Below are positions 27,001 through 35,703 of a stretch of 51,341 bases of DNA, piece by piece. A model generated the notes under the pieces. It was given only the letters and a program-made list of their open reading frames with translations. It was not told the DNA's origin and did no database searches. The position numbers and the translations under genes are program-made. Source of the stretch: Cyanocohniella sp. LLY (lineage in GTDB: Bacteria > Cyanobacteriota > Cyanobacteriia > Cyanobacteriales > Nostocaceae); the NCBI GenBank assembly GCA_022241785.1, contig JAKOMP010000017.1, forward strand, positions 27,817 through 79,157. Reading direction: 5' to 3'. The number at the start of each line of letters is the position of its first letter. The first letter of the stretch is position 1.

Positions 27001-27353
27001 TAGATTCCGATAGTGATTGGTATTTATACAATCGGACTTTAGTCTACCTAGCCCTTAACCTAGTAGAAAATGCAAGAACCGACATAGAAATTGCCATCCA
27101 ACTTGCTAACAATAAATACGAAGAAAATTCTCAAAACTGGTGTAACACTTTTAACTTAGCTCTTTATTGCTTGACTGCTCAGTATACTTCCAATGCGGAA
27201 GATTTATATCGCTATGCTCTTTCTCAAGGTGCTTCTTCAGAGAGCGTACGTGCTGCTATCCAAGACCTTAGAGACTTTTTAACTATCTTTCCTGATAATG
27301 TTCAGGCTCAATTTATGCGACAGTTATTGCAATCAACACTAACAACCACTTAA
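24060..27353 (+). CDS. STAND-type NTPase with a C-terminal TPR array (about 14 units)
   Basis: 1097 residues from a GTG start. A STAND/AAA ATPase begins almost at once: FVGREDQVKQF, Walker A GQGGVGKST at about residues 54-62, Walker B-like ISLFFDTYE near 215-222, a sensor strand ILIIIAGRQEL near 250, and a winged-helix-like segment (WAYHDVVKTQMLRY). Between Walker A and B is an odd glycine/valine-rich stretch (AFVGKTVVKTGVKLARRVPV). From about residue 543 run 34-residue TPR units, most nearly identical (YTEALPDFDRAIxLDPN). There is no N-terminal effector domain. STAND-TPR proteins act as ligand-triggered switches, including in phage defence and in signalling; which applies here is not shown. 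Confidence 0.88.
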   Translation: MINPYNKPKSLQDILKQRQQSGFVGREDQVKQFRQNLGLSLEDESRRFLFNVWGQGGVGKSTLLRQFRKIVEDTKIITAYIDEAEKSVPEVMGRLAEELERQGHKLTQFTERYKVYRQKRQELETDPEAPQGFSAFVGKTVVKTGVKLARRVPVGGAVFDFVDEDTLVSQGGEWFSYIAKKLTNKDEVRLVQEPVEVLTPIFLQDIFKIAEKTTISLFFDTYERTGEFLDSWLQEILEGRHGDVPPNILIIIAGRQELDKNLWAHYEGLMVRFPLEAFTEEEAKQYLTRKGITDSRVVDVILRLSGNLPLLVAMLADAHPDDPNRVIEPSSNAVERFLKWIDDPKHRQVALDAAIPRCFNRDIVAKLRGEAEADELFAWLKETSFVNERTDGWAYHDVVKTQMLRYKRLSSPQAWADLHGKLADYYDTLRNELQLEEEKKQRDLDWQSHTLNVLYHGLCQLPQRSLPVALNEFLAALKNKRTVAEQWAEVMLQAGKDTDSGEVQSWGERLVNGLKAFEEERYEVAAEMCTALLQDSRIQAKWQPTALYWRGETYRRMERYTEALPDFDRAIELDPNYKLAIANRGATYLLMERYTEALPDFDRAIELDPNDKWLIVIRGETYRRTKRYTEALQDFERAVELDLNDKWLIVIRGETYRRTKRYTEALQDFDRAIELDPNYQGAIALRGLTYHLMEQYTEALPDFDRAIELDPNYQGAIALRGLTYHLMERYTEALPDFDRAIQLDPNDKRAIALRGETYRRMERYTEALPDFDRAIQLDPNDQWAIARRGEIYRLMERYTEALSDFDRAIQLDPNDQWAIANRGETYRLMERYTETLSDFDRAIQLDPNDQWAIANRGETYRLMERYTEALSDFDRAIQLDPNDQWAIANRGETYRLMERYTEALPDFDRAIQLDPKYDWAIARRGLRYRLMERYTEALPDFDRAIQLDPNYKWAIANRGVTYLMLKQYNIALADFNRAIELDSDSDWYLYNRTLVYLALNLVENARTDIEIAIQLANNKYEENSQNWCNTFNLALYCLTAQYTSNAEDLYRYALSQGASSESVRAAIQDLRDFLTIFPDNVQAQFMRQLLQSTLTTT
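25690..27115 (+). repeat. 102-bp tandem repeats encoding TPR units
   Basis: About 14 coding units of 102 bases (34 codons). The nine later units each carry a perfect HIP1 octamer GCGATCGC at the same place (26103, 26205, 26307, 26409, 26511, 26613, 26715, 26817, 26919). Early units (before 26080) lack it. The last two units are diverged. Confidence 0.9.
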
Positions 27354-27500
27354 ACATCAATTCATCCAGTATTTGAAAACTGATGCAGTTCCCATAAACT
27401 CTACCTACTCGAATGGAATATTTTTGCTGAGGAAGTACCCAAATGCCGCAGAGGAATTTCATCCTGATTACAATGAATCAGCATCTATCTGAATTTATTC

Positions 27501-28655
27501 ATGGAAAATTTTGTTTTTTACAACCCAGTCAAAATCCTATTTGGCAAAGGTCAAATCGCCAATATTGCGGCGGAAATTCCTGCTGATGCCAAAATTCTGC
27601 TTACGTATGGCGGAGGTAGCATCAAAACCAATGGTGTTTATGAGCAAGTTAAGTCTGCGTTAACGGGATTTCAGGTAACTGAGTTTGGCGGAATTGAACC
27701 GAATCCCCATTTGGAAACTTTGTTAAAAGCAGTGGAGATAGTACGAAAAGAAGGTATTAATTTTCTTCTATCTGTGGGTGGAGGTTCGGTACTGGATGGA
27801 ACTAAATTTATTGCAGCTGCTGCTCCCTTTGTCGGCGATCCTTGGGATATTCTGGCTAAACAAGCACCTGTAACGGCTGCTGTACCTTTTGGGGCTGTGT
27901 TAACTCTCCCAGCCACTGGTTCAGAAATGAACACCAACTCGGTTGTAACGAAATGGGAAACTCAAGAAAAACTATTTTTCGCCAGTCCTTTGGTGTTTCC
28001 CCGGTTTTCTGTTCTCGACCCAGAAACAACTTTTTCTTTACCGCCTCGGCAAATCAGCAATGGTATTGTCGATGCTTACACCCATGTGATGGAACAATAT
28101 TTGACTTATCCAGTGAATGCACCATTGCAAGACCGCATGGCTGAGTCAATTTTACAAACACTGATTGAGGAGGGGCCCAAAACCTTCGCCAATCCTCAAG
28201 ACTATGATGCGAGAGCTAATGTCATGTGGTGTGCGACCATGGCACTCAATGGGTTAATTGGTGCAGGAGTACCCCAAGATTGGGCAACTCACATGATTGG
28301 TCATGAGTTGACGGCGTTGCATGGTTTAGATCATGCTCAAACCTTGGCTATTGTCCTACCTAGTACTCTCACCATTAGGCGCGATCGCAAGTGGCAAAAA
28401 CTTTTACAATACGCTGAACGAGTTTGGCAAATTACCGATGGTACAGAAGAAGCGCGAGTGAATGAGGCGATCGCTAAAACTCGTAACTTTTTCGAGTCTG
28501 TGGGTGTCCGCACTCGTTTATCTGACTACGGTGTCGGATTAGATACCATTCCTGTAATTATTGAGCGGTTTGAAAAGCGCGGTTTTGTCGCTTTAGGTGA
28601 ACATCAAGATGTCAACTCTGAGGTAGTCGAGAAGATTCTCACTCTTTGTGCCTAA
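27501..28655 (+). CDS. Iron-type (group III) alcohol dehydrogenase, YqhD/BDH-like
   Basis: 384 residues of the iron-containing alcohol dehydrogenase family, closest in feel to YqhD/butanol dehydrogenases, which are NADPH-dependent aldehyde reductases. Visible: the glycine-rich cofactor loop LLSVGGGSVLDGTKFIA, PATGSEMNTNSVV, and metal ligands in IVDAYTHVMEQYLT (Asp and His) and IGHELTALHGLDHAQTL (two His). Length is typical. It is convergent with gloB, with a perfect palindrome between the stops. Likely detoxifies reactive aldehydes such as methylglyoxal or lipid-derived carbonyls, in keeping with its neighbour; substrate inferred. Confidence 0.9.
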   Translation: MENFVFYNPVKILFGKGQIANIAAEIPADAKILLTYGGGSIKTNGVYEQVKSALTGFQVTEFGGIEPNPHLETLLKAVEIVRKEGINFLLSVGGGSVLDGTKFIAAAAPFVGDPWDILAKQAPVTAAVPFGAVLTLPATGSEMNTNSVVTKWETQEKLFFASPLVFPRFSVLDPETTFSLPPRQISNGIVDAYTHVMEQYLTYPVNAPLQDRMAESILQTLIEEGPKTFANPQDYDARANVMWCATMALNGLIGAGVPQDWATHMIGHELTALHGLDHAQTLAIVLPSTLTIRRDRKWQKLLQYAERVWQITDGTEEARVNEAIAKTRNFFESVGVRTRLSDYGVGLDTIPVIIERFEKRGFVALGEHQDVNSEVVEKILTLCA

Positions 28656-28674
28656 ATTCGTCATCATATTTTTG

Positions 28675-28692
28675 AGCCTGCATATGCAGGCT
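28675..28692. terminator. 18-bp palindrome between convergent dehydrogenase and gloB genes
   Basis: AGCCTGCATATGCAGGCT is a perfect palindrome placed 20 bases after one stop and 6 bases before the other. A 17-of-18 match occurs at 40638-40655 downstream of rplI. Confidence 0.55.
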
Positions 28693-28698
28693 TGGGGT

Positions 28699-29472
28699 CT
28701 AAAATCTATCTTTCATTCCCCGGATGCGGGCAAATGTTTGCACTGGATCACTACTTTTAGCAGCTAATTGTAATGATGGTTGTTCCCAACGCAAAAAGGG
28801 ATTGGTGTGTTTTTCTACTCCCAGTAACGAGGGAACAGTAGCTTCTTGACGATTACGATAGTCCTTCACTTCCTGGTAGCGCTTTTGTAATTCAGCATTA
28901 TCACTATCCACCGTGATGGCAAATTGCAAATTTTTCAAAGTGTATTCATGGGCGCACCATACACGGGTATTATCTGGCAGAGAACGTAATTTACCCAAGG
29001 ATGCCACCATTTGCGTCGGTGTTCCTTCAAATAAGCGACCACAACCGCCAGCAAACAGGGTATCGCCACAAAATAACTCGCCTGGTTCACTAGATGTTAT
29101 GGGGGGAAAATAGTAAGCAATATGAGCGCGGGTATGTCCAGGAACAAAGAACACTTCAGCGACGCGATCGCCAAACTCCACGCGATCGCCTTGTTGCAAA
29201 AATACCTGTTGTCCGGGAATCCTCCCTTGATCTTCGGCTCCGCCATACACTGTCAAACTGGGGAACTGTTGTATTAACTCCTTGTTTCCACCCACATGGT
29301 CGTTATGGTGGTGAGTATTGAAAATTGCCACTAACTCAGCTTTCAGTTGTGCAAGTTTTCTCAATACTGGTTCCGCTACTGCGGGGTCAACAACAGCAGC
29401 AATATTTTGTTGCTCATCATGTAGCAAAAATATATAGTTGTCTGATAATGCTTCAATACGGATTACCTGCAT
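28699..29472 (-). CDS. gloB: Hydroxyacylglutathione hydrolase (glyoxalase II)
   Basis: GloB hydrolyses S-lactoylglutathione to lactate and glutathione, the second step of methylglyoxal removal. The metallo-beta-lactamase site is clear: [12 protein letters not shown] (THxHxDH), [34 protein letters not shown] and [15 protein letters not shown]; the C-terminal glutathione-binding helices end in [12 protein letters not shown] start at the ATG at 29472 ([15 protein letters not shown], 257 residues), which matches family length; an in-frame ATG nine codons earlier at 29499 is less likely. Convergent with the aldehyde reductase gene. Confidence 0.94.
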   Translation of the reverse strand: MQVIRIEALSDNYIFLLHDEQQNIAAVVDPAVAEPVLRKLAQLKAELVAIFNTHHHNDHVGGNKELIQQFPSLTVYGGAEDQGRIPGQQVFLQQGDRVEFGDRVAEVFFVPGHTRAHIAYYFPPITSSEPGELFCGDTLFAGGCGRLFEGTPTQMVASLGKLRSLPDNTRVWCAHEYTLKNLQFAITVDSDNAELQKRYQEVKDYRNRQEATVPSLLGVEKHTNPFLRWEQPSLQLAAKSSDPVQTFARIRGMKDRF

Positions 29473-29499
29473 TGCTTCTGCTTCCCTGCTCGTGTACAT

Positions 29500-29919
29500 A
29501 TTTGGTATTTTTCAGTTATCCTGTAGTCCAGTAAGTCACTGAGCAACTTGCACAAGTTGTACCAAACTATCTATATTTTATTTATTATAGCTGTCATATT
29601 TCATGAAAAATGATAGTATACAACCGTACTTACACTGAAATCATCCAAAAACTCGTTAAAAAGCGTTTTGATTTATCAGTAAAATTTCTCTATGTAAAGG
29701 TGTAAATTAAAAGTTAAATTTATTGTGGAAATTTTTGTTTAAAAATCAAAGTAATTACTTTTAATATTGTTTTTATCAGCAACCGATTTCGCTTAAATAT
29801 TTACTGGCATAAATGATGATTATTCGTTTAAAAAACGTAAGTAATTATATGAATTAATTTATTAGCCATTTTATCCTGAATGAAATTTTATAGTCAATAT
29901 CAACCAAACTAAAAAAATT
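29500..29919. other. AT-rich spacer upstream of the glycan cluster
   Basis: 420 bases with long A and T runs, between the divergent gloB and first glycosyltransferase genes. It should contain the promoter of the plus-strand glycan cluster. No gene or strong hairpin seen. Confidence 0.55.
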
Positions 29920-31125
29920 GTGAGTTTACAGCAAAAAAGAACTCAATTAAAAGTCTCAATAATTGTCAGCGATCTATCAAGTGCTGGAGCCGGTAGATGG
30001 GGAGGTGGAGGTGTTCGTTCATTTTTGCTAGCTCAAGCTCTCCAAAAACTTGATTATCAAGTAGAAATTGTCGGATTTGTTTTTGGTGATGAGCCAGCCG
30101 TAATTCCTCAATCAGAAATTCCCGTTAGTCATGTAATTGGCTATAACTATCCGCAATTTATCCATTCAGCCTCTCAAGTTCTGAAAAAACTTAATGGTGA
30201 TATTATTTATGCTATGCGACCGAAGCCGACAACCTTCGGTTTATCTATGTTAAAAAAGCTCAAAAATCATCGACCAATTATTTTAGATATAGATGACTGG
30301 GAAATGAGTTGGCATGGTGGCGAAAAATGGCAGTATCGCCCCTCGCCTAAACAAATTTTTAGAGATATTTTTAAAACAAATGGTGCTTTAAGATATCCAG
30401 ATCATCCACTTTATTTAAAATGGGTTGAGGGCATGACACAAAATGCTGATGCGATTACGATTCATACCCAATTTTTAAAAGAGCGATTTGGCGGTGTTTA
30501 TTTGCCCAACGGCAAAGATACTTATCTGTTTAATCCAGATTTGTATAATCCTGAAGAAAGTAGAGCGCGTTATGGGCTTTCGGAATATCGCATTTTAATG
30601 TTTCCCGGTGCGCCCAGACCCTACAAAGGAGTTGAAGATGTATTAATGGCTTTAGACTTGCTAAACGAGCCGGATTTAAGGTTAGTAATTGTTGGTGGCA
30701 GTCCTTACGACGATTATGATGCTCAACTTATGGAAAAATGGGGACGTTGGATTATCAAGTTACCAAAATATCCATCTATAGAAATGCCTCAAATTGTGGC
30801 AGCAGCACATGTGGTTGTGGTTCCACAGCGAAATACTCCAGCCGCTTTAGCTCAATTTCCTTTGAAATTAACTGATGGTATGGCCATGGCGAAACCTGTT
30901 TTGGCAACCAGGGTAGGGGATATTCCCGACATCCTCGGCGAAACAGGTTATTTAGTTGATTCTAGTTGTCCAGAACAAATAGCTGAAAAGATTCAATGGA
31001 TATTCCAGAATTTAGACGAAGCACAAACAAAAGGCCAAATGGCTAGAGAAAGGTGTGTTAAATATTATAGTGTTGATACTATGGCATCGACACTTTCTCA
31101 AGTGTTTTCACAACTGGAAAAATAA
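29920..31125 (+). CDS. GT4-like (GT-B fold) glycosyltransferase
   Basis: 401 residues from a GTG start. The N-terminal half has a glycine-rich loop (SSAGAGRWGGGGVRSFLLAQAL) typical of acceptor-side GT-B enzymes. The C-terminal half has the nucleotide-sugar part: RILMFPGAPRPYKGVEDVL, LRLVIVGGSP, and the EX7E-like region LTDGMAMAKPVLATRVGDIP. It would move a sugar from an NDP-sugar to a growing lipid-linked or surface glycan in the cytoplasm. First gene of a ten-kilobase plus-strand cluster that includes an exporter; donor and acceptor unknown. Confidence 0.87.
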   Translation: MSLQQKRTQLKVSIIVSDLSSAGAGRWGGGGVRSFLLAQALQKLDYQVEIVGFVFGDEPAVIPQSEIPVSHVIGYNYPQFIHSASQVLKKLNGDIIYAMRPKPTTFGLSMLKKLKNHRPIILDIDDWEMSWHGGEKWQYRPSPKQIFRDIFKTNGALRYPDHPLYLKWVEGMTQNADAITIHTQFLKERFGGVYLPNGKDTYLFNPDLYNPEESRARYGLSEYRILMFPGAPRPYKGVEDVLMALDLLNEPDLRLVIVGGSPYDDYDAQLMEKWGRWIIKLPKYPSIEMPQIVAAAHVVVVPQRNTPAALAQFPLKLTDGMAMAKPVLATRVGDIPDILGETGYLVDSSCPEQIAEKIQWIFQNLDEAQTKGQMARERCVKYYSVDTMASTLSQVFSQLEK

Positions 31126-31213
31126 AAATCTTAGCTAAATTATGAAATTTTCATCTGAAAATAAAAAACTAAATCTTGAGTACGCGCCAATTTACCAAGG
31201 TTAATTATAAATT

Positions 31214-33457
31214 ATGTCTACTCTTAATCAACTAGTAAAATTCACTAAACCTTATCCAGGTAGAATCATCTTAACAATAGTATTGGGCTTTTCTGGCGCT
31301 TTATTTAATGGCATCAGTACAGCAATGATTGTGCCAATTGTTTTGAAAATCGTAGGGCAAGAAATAGATTTAACTAATGCGCCGCCCATTATTAGAGCTA
31401 TTATGTCGCCATTTGATAATTTTCCTGAAAGTTATCGCTTGGGTATGATGGCAGGATCAATTATTTTTATAATTTTTTTAAAAAATGCCTTTAGCTACGC
31501 CAGTAGTTTGGCATCTAGTTCTGTATCTCGCACACTCACCTCAGATATGCGTAAGGCCGGGGTAAATTTATTATTAGATATTGATATTAATTATTATACC
31601 AAAATGAAACTTGGTGATTTAATGAATCGCCTAAATGGAGAGATTCCCCGTGCAGCTACTTCTATAAATAATATAATTAAATTAATTATCCTTGTAATTA
31701 CCATTTTAGTTTTTATATTTATTTTATTATCAATATCTTGGCAATTAACTATTATTTCCACGGTTTTACTAGTTTTTGTTACTTTAGTAAATCAGTTTGC
31801 CATTAGTCGTTCTAAATATTTTGGTAAAGTGCTGACCGAAATGTCTAAAACGCTCACTAATACTCTGATAGAAACTTTGAGTGGCATTCGCCTAGTTAAA
31901 GCAACTGCTAATGAAGACTTAACATATCAAAAGATTAATGAATTAATTGATGAGCGTGAAACAGCAGAATTTAAGTCTCAGGTTAATTCCAATATCATTG
32001 CACCAATTAGTGAAGTTGCCGGACTCATATCTTTAATTTTGATTGTCTTTATAGGACGAATATTATTTGCTGATCAAGTTGCTTCGCTTTCAGCCGTTCT
32101 GTTGACATATTTATTAGTACTCTTGCGGCTGCTACCTTTTGTGTCGCAGTTAAATACTCTTCGCAGTAGCTTTGCTAATAACTCAGCCAGCGTGGATATG
32201 GTGGCTGAATTTTTACACCGATATAATAAGCCATTCATGGGCAATGGTAATTTAGCTTATACACAATTAAAAGAGGGAGTACATTTTAATAATCTATCTT
32301 TCGCATATCCTAATCATGATAAGTTGGTGCTAAAGGATGTAGATTTATACTTACCACGAGGTACTACTCTAGCTTTGGTGGGCAGTTCAGGTGCCGGTAA
32401 ATCCACCCTAGCTGATCTTTTGCCCAGATTTTATGACCCCGTATCTGGCTATATTGCTATCGATGGGGTTGATATCCGCGAATTTAATATTAAAACTCTG
32501 CGTAAAGCGATGGGTATTGTCAGTCAAGATACCTTTTTGTTCAATGAGTCGGTAAAACATAACATCGCCTACGGCAAACCCGGTGCTAGCGAAGAAGAAA
32601 TTATTACCGCCAGCAAGCGGGCAAATGCCTATGAATTTATTAGCAAATTGCCCCAGGGTTTTGACACCATGATAGGCGATCGCGGGGTCATGTTATCTGG
32701 AGGACAACGCCAACGGTTAGCCATAGCACGGGCTTTACTCCAAGATCCGGAAATTCTGATTTTAGATGAAGCTACCTCCGCCTTAGATACTGTTTCTGAG
32801 CGTTTAGTGCAATCAGCTATCGATGATTTAAGCCGCGATCGCACAACCTTAGTAATTGCTCACCGCCTTTCTACCGTCCAAAAAGCTCATCAAATTGCCG
32901 TGTTTGATCAAGGATGTGTAGTGGAACTAGGAACCCATGAAGAACTTTTACAAAAAGGGGGTTACTACTCACGTCTCTACACAATGCAATTTGGCGAACA
33001 GGTAAAAACTTCCACCAAATCTCACCAATCTTTCATTCGGATTTCTTACGAAATTCGCACACGATTGAACTCCATCATTGGTTGCCTAAGATTATTAGCT
33101 GATGGCATGGTAGATGATGCCCAAGAACGTCAAGAATTACTGAATGAATCTTACAAGTCAACATTGAGGATTATCACAAACGTTGAGATTTTTCAGGAAA
33201 CTTTTCAATCCCAAAATAACTTACAGCCATCTTTCTTGATAGGCAAAAGTTATAGTAGTCAAGAGCATGATGAAAGTTTTATCCAAATGTTTGATGAACT
33301 TCAAAGAAAACTCAATAACATGGTTGCCACCTTAGTTTTATTAGCCGATAATTTAACAGATAATTCCCAAGAAGAAGATGAATTAATTGCTAATTGTTAT
33401 AACTTATCTATTTATCTTCTAAATAAAGTAGAAAGTCTGGAAAAAATTCAAGTGTAA
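31214..33457 (+). CDS. ABC exporter (permease-ATPase fusion) with two degenerate HisKA-like segments at the C-terminus
   Basis: 747 residues, about 150 longer than a standard MsbA/HepA-type half-transporter. Residues 1 to about 330 are the membrane domain. The ATPase follows: LVGSSGAGKSTLADLLPRF (Walker A), LSGGQRQRLAIARAL (signature), ILILDEATSALD (Walker B) and AHRLSTV (switch His). After about residue 600 come two related helical segments: 606-662 (SFIRISYEIRTRLNSIIG) and 688-744 (SFIQMFDELQRKLNNMVA), both followed by LLAD and a later Tyr. They resemble histidine-kinase dimerisation (HisKA) helices, but the phosphoacceptor His is Tyr612 in the first and Asp in the second. It probably flips a lipid-linked glycan made by its neighbours; the tail may dimerise or dock a partner. 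Confidence 0.9.
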   Translation: MSTLNQLVKFTKPYPGRIILTIVLGFSGALFNGISTAMIVPIVLKIVGQEIDLTNAPPIIRAIMSPFDNFPESYRLGMMAGSIIFIIFLKNAFSYASSLASSSVSRTLTSDMRKAGVNLLLDIDINYYTKMKLGDLMNRLNGEIPRAATSINNIIKLIILVITILVFIFILLSISWQLTIISTVLLVFVTLVNQFAISRSKYFGKVLTEMSKTLTNTLIETLSGIRLVKATANEDLTYQKINELIDERETAEFKSQVNSNIIAPISEVAGLISLILIVFIGRILFADQVASLSAVLLTYLLVLLRLLPFVSQLNTLRSSFANNSASVDMVAEFLHRYNKPFMGNGNLAYTQLKEGVHFNNLSFAYPNHDKLVLKDVDLYLPRGTTLALVGSSGAGKSTLADLLPRFYDPVSGYIAIDGVDIREFNIKTLRKAMGIVSQDTFLFNESVKHNIAYGKPGASEEEIITASKRANAYEFISKLPQGFDTMIGDRGVMLSGGQRQRLAIARALLQDPEILILDEATSALDTVSERLVQSAIDDLSRDRTTLVIAHRLSTVQKAHQIAVFDQGCVVELGTHEELLQKGGYYSRLYTMQFGEQVKTSTKSHQSFIRISYEIRTRLNSIIGCLRLLADGMVDDAQERQELLNESYKSTLRIITNVEIFQETFQSQNNLQPSFLIGKSYSSQEHDESFIQMFDELQRKLNNMVATLVLLADNLTDNSQEEDELIANCYNLSIYLLNKVESLEKIQV

Positions 33458-33581
33458 AACAGTATTTAATTAATTCTCGGATAAAATATAAAATTGTTTT
33501 TGTAACCTCAGAATTTAATTGACGATTATAGATGGTAATCGCTAATATAAAATATCCCCCAACTAAATAAATTATTTAATT

Positions 33582-34712
33582 ATGAAAAAGATAGCTATTT
33601 ATTACCCATATTTTATGGGTGGCGGTGCAGAGGCAGTAGGATTATGGATAATCCAAGCATTAAAGGATAAATACGAGCTAACGTTATTTACTCTGGGAGA
33701 TATTGAAATTGAACAACTCAATTCTATGTATGGAACCAGTATATCAAATGACGATATAAAAATTAAAACGATATTGCCAAATTTCCTGGCGGTATTTTGT
33801 TATTTTATGATGGTAAAAAACAAAGATGCCAGAATGCTATTTTTTCATTTTTTAATTCGGATTTTTAAGGAAAATAGCCAGGAATATGACCTAGTAATGT
33901 CTGCATACAATGCGATGGATCTGGGGAAAATAGGAATTCAATATATACATTGGGTAAAAGTTCTCGAAGGTAAAGATTTTCATAGAAAAGTCTCAAATTT
34001 TTCTCAAGAACAGCTAATCCAGAATATCTCCATAGCCAATTCTGATTGTGTAGCAGAGGCAGTAAAAAGACATTATGGTGTTAATGCCAAGGTAGTCTAT
34101 CCTCCTGTTGTCATAGATCCGCCAAATATACCTTGGGTTGAGAAAGAAAATGCCTTTATCTGTAGTGGCAGAATTGTCCAACCTAAACAGCCCCACAAAG
34201 TAATCAAAATTCTCCAATTGGTTCGTGAGCAAGGATTTGATATTAAGCTATATATCACAGGTGGAGGTGGGGGAATTTATGAATGGCAATATACTAATTT
34301 AATTAAAAAGCTAGTAGCCGAAAATTCTTCTTGGATTACCTTATATGATAATCTTCCCTATCAAGAATATATTAAAGTTTTAGCGAAATGTAAGTATGGC
34401 ATTCACTACAAAAAAGAACCTTTTGGTATCTCTATTGCGGAAATGGTCAAAGCTGGTGCTATTCCTTTTGTGAGAAATGAAGGTGGACAGGTCGAAATCG
34501 TTGGTCAGGATAATAAAGAATTATTTTTTGATACCGAAAAAGAAGCTGTTGAAAAAATTGTTAGTGTCTTAAAAGATGCGGCTATTCAAAATAAGCTAAT
34601 TCAATCCTTAAATACTCAAAAATATTTATTTTCTACCCAGAGGTTTATGTCAGAAATGAATGATGTTGTCAGTACCTACTTTGATTCCCAAGTGGAAATA
34701 CCCGCTTGTTAA
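33582..34712 (+). CDS. GT4-like glycosyltransferase (ALG11-type C-terminal motif)
   Basis: 376 residues starting MKKIAIYYPYFMGGGAEAVG, the glycine loop of GT-B enzymes. AFICSGRIVQPKQPHKVI is the start of the donor domain, and KKEPFGISIAEMVKAGAIPFV is the EX7E motif region that holds the NDP-sugar; this stretch is similar to mannosyltransferases of the ALG11 kind. No signal or membrane helix, so it acts on the cytoplasmic side. Follows the ABC exporter by 125 bases. Sugar specificity not readable. Confidence 0.87.
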   Translation: MKKIAIYYPYFMGGGAEAVGLWIIQALKDKYELTLFTLGDIEIEQLNSMYGTSISNDDIKIKTILPNFLAVFCYFMMVKNKDARMLFFHFLIRIFKENSQEYDLVMSAYNAMDLGKIGIQYIHWVKVLEGKDFHRKVSNFSQEQLIQNISIANSDCVAEAVKRHYGVNAKVVYPPVVIDPPNIPWVEKENAFICSGRIVQPKQPHKVIKILQLVREQGFDIKLYITGGGGGIYEWQYTNLIKKLVAENSSWITLYDNLPYQEYIKVLAKCKYGIHYKKEPFGISIAEMVKAGAIPFVRNEGGQVEIVGQDNKELFFDTEKEAVEKIVSVLKDAAIQNKLIQSLNTQKYLFSTQRFMSEMNDVVSTYFDSQVEIPAC

Positions 34713-34810
34713 AGTATGTGCTTGATTGCTCAATTAACACATTTTAGTCGAAATTCTTAAATATTTTATGACAAAAACATACTATATTATGGTTGAAAAA
34801 ATAGAAGAAA

Positions 34811-35683
34811 ATGAAATCAATTATTAATTACCATGTGATTGATCCCACTAACATCGGAGATTTATTTTCCGCACCTACGAAATATTTTTCCTTTCCTGGA
34901 TATACTGTTGAACAAGCCGATATTCGGACAATTAACATTGATGACATCAGAGATAAACACATTATTGTGGGTGGAGGTGGACTTTTATACTCTCCATTTT
35001 TAGATTCCTTTGCAAAACTTATTGAATCAAAAGCACATACCAAGTTAATTGCGTGGGGAATTGGTCAGCAAGCTTATGGTACTTCGGGTAAAATTCAGGA
35101 ATTGGATAATTTTGACTATTCTCAATATCTGAAAAATTTTGATTTAGTGGGTATTCGTGATTTTAATCATAAATATAATTGGGTTCCTTGTTCTAGTTGT
35201 ATGCACCCAGGATTTGATAAAAAGCGCGAAATTAAACATGAATTTGTAGTTTTTTCACATAAAAAATTTCAGATTAAAATTGGTAACTTTCCCCATTTGA
35301 CCAATAATAACCAAGATATCGCAGAAATTTTAGATTTCCTCGGTTCATGTGAAACTATATTAACTAGTTCTTATCATGGGGCTTACTGGGGTACATTACT
35401 TGGTAAAAAAGTGTTATCTTTTCCTTTTAGTAGCAAATTTAGTACGCTCAAACATCCTACTGGCATCTTTCCTATTCAAAAGTGGGTTCAAAATAAATTC
35501 AAGCTATCAATTTTTAATAAAACATTGCTAGAACTCCATTATAAAAATAAATTCTCTTGCAAAATTGACAATTGGCAACATTATCTTAAAGACTGTAAAT
35601 CTTATCCGGAAAGCCTGAGTGAAAATCGGGAACGTAATCATTGGTATTACTCTCAGATATTAGATACTTTAGCTGATACATAA
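34811..35683 (+). CDS. Polysaccharide pyruvyltransferase-family protein
   Basis: 290 residues. The family hallmarks are present: an N-terminal segment ending HIIVGGGGLLYSPFLDSF, KLIAWGIGQQAYG, LVGIRDFNHK and, near the C-terminus, ILTSSYHGAYWGTLLGKKV with the histidine of the S(R/S)xHG block. These enzymes add a pyruvyl ketal from PEP to a sugar of a surface polymer, giving negative charge. A CSSC pair (about residues 132-135) is unusual. It fits the surrounding glycan genes; some members have other roles, so the exact reaction is inferred. Confidence 0.82.
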   Translation: MKSIINYHVIDPTNIGDLFSAPTKYFSFPGYTVEQADIRTINIDDIRDKHIIVGGGGLLYSPFLDSFAKLIESKAHTKLIAWGIGQQAYGTSGKIQELDNFDYSQYLKNFDLVGIRDFNHKYNWVPCSSCMHPGFDKKREIKHEFVVFSHKKFQIKIGNFPHLTNNNQDIAEILDFLGSCETILTSSYHGAYWGTLLGKKVLSFPFSSKFSTLKHPTGIFPIQKWVQNKFKLSIFNKTLLELHYKNKFSCKIDNWQHYLKDCKSYPESLSENRERNHWYYSQILDTLADT

Positions 35684-35703
35684 ATCTAAAAATAAATAAT
35701 TAT

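Noticed and set aside
25690-27115. Possible CRISPR-like array
   Set aside because: The whole unit repeats, with no unique spacers, and it is in frame as TPR units.
31214-33457. Calling the exporter HepA
   Set aside because: The half-transporter resembles HepA/MsbA types, but the long tail and gene context do not allow assignment to the heterocyst exporter.
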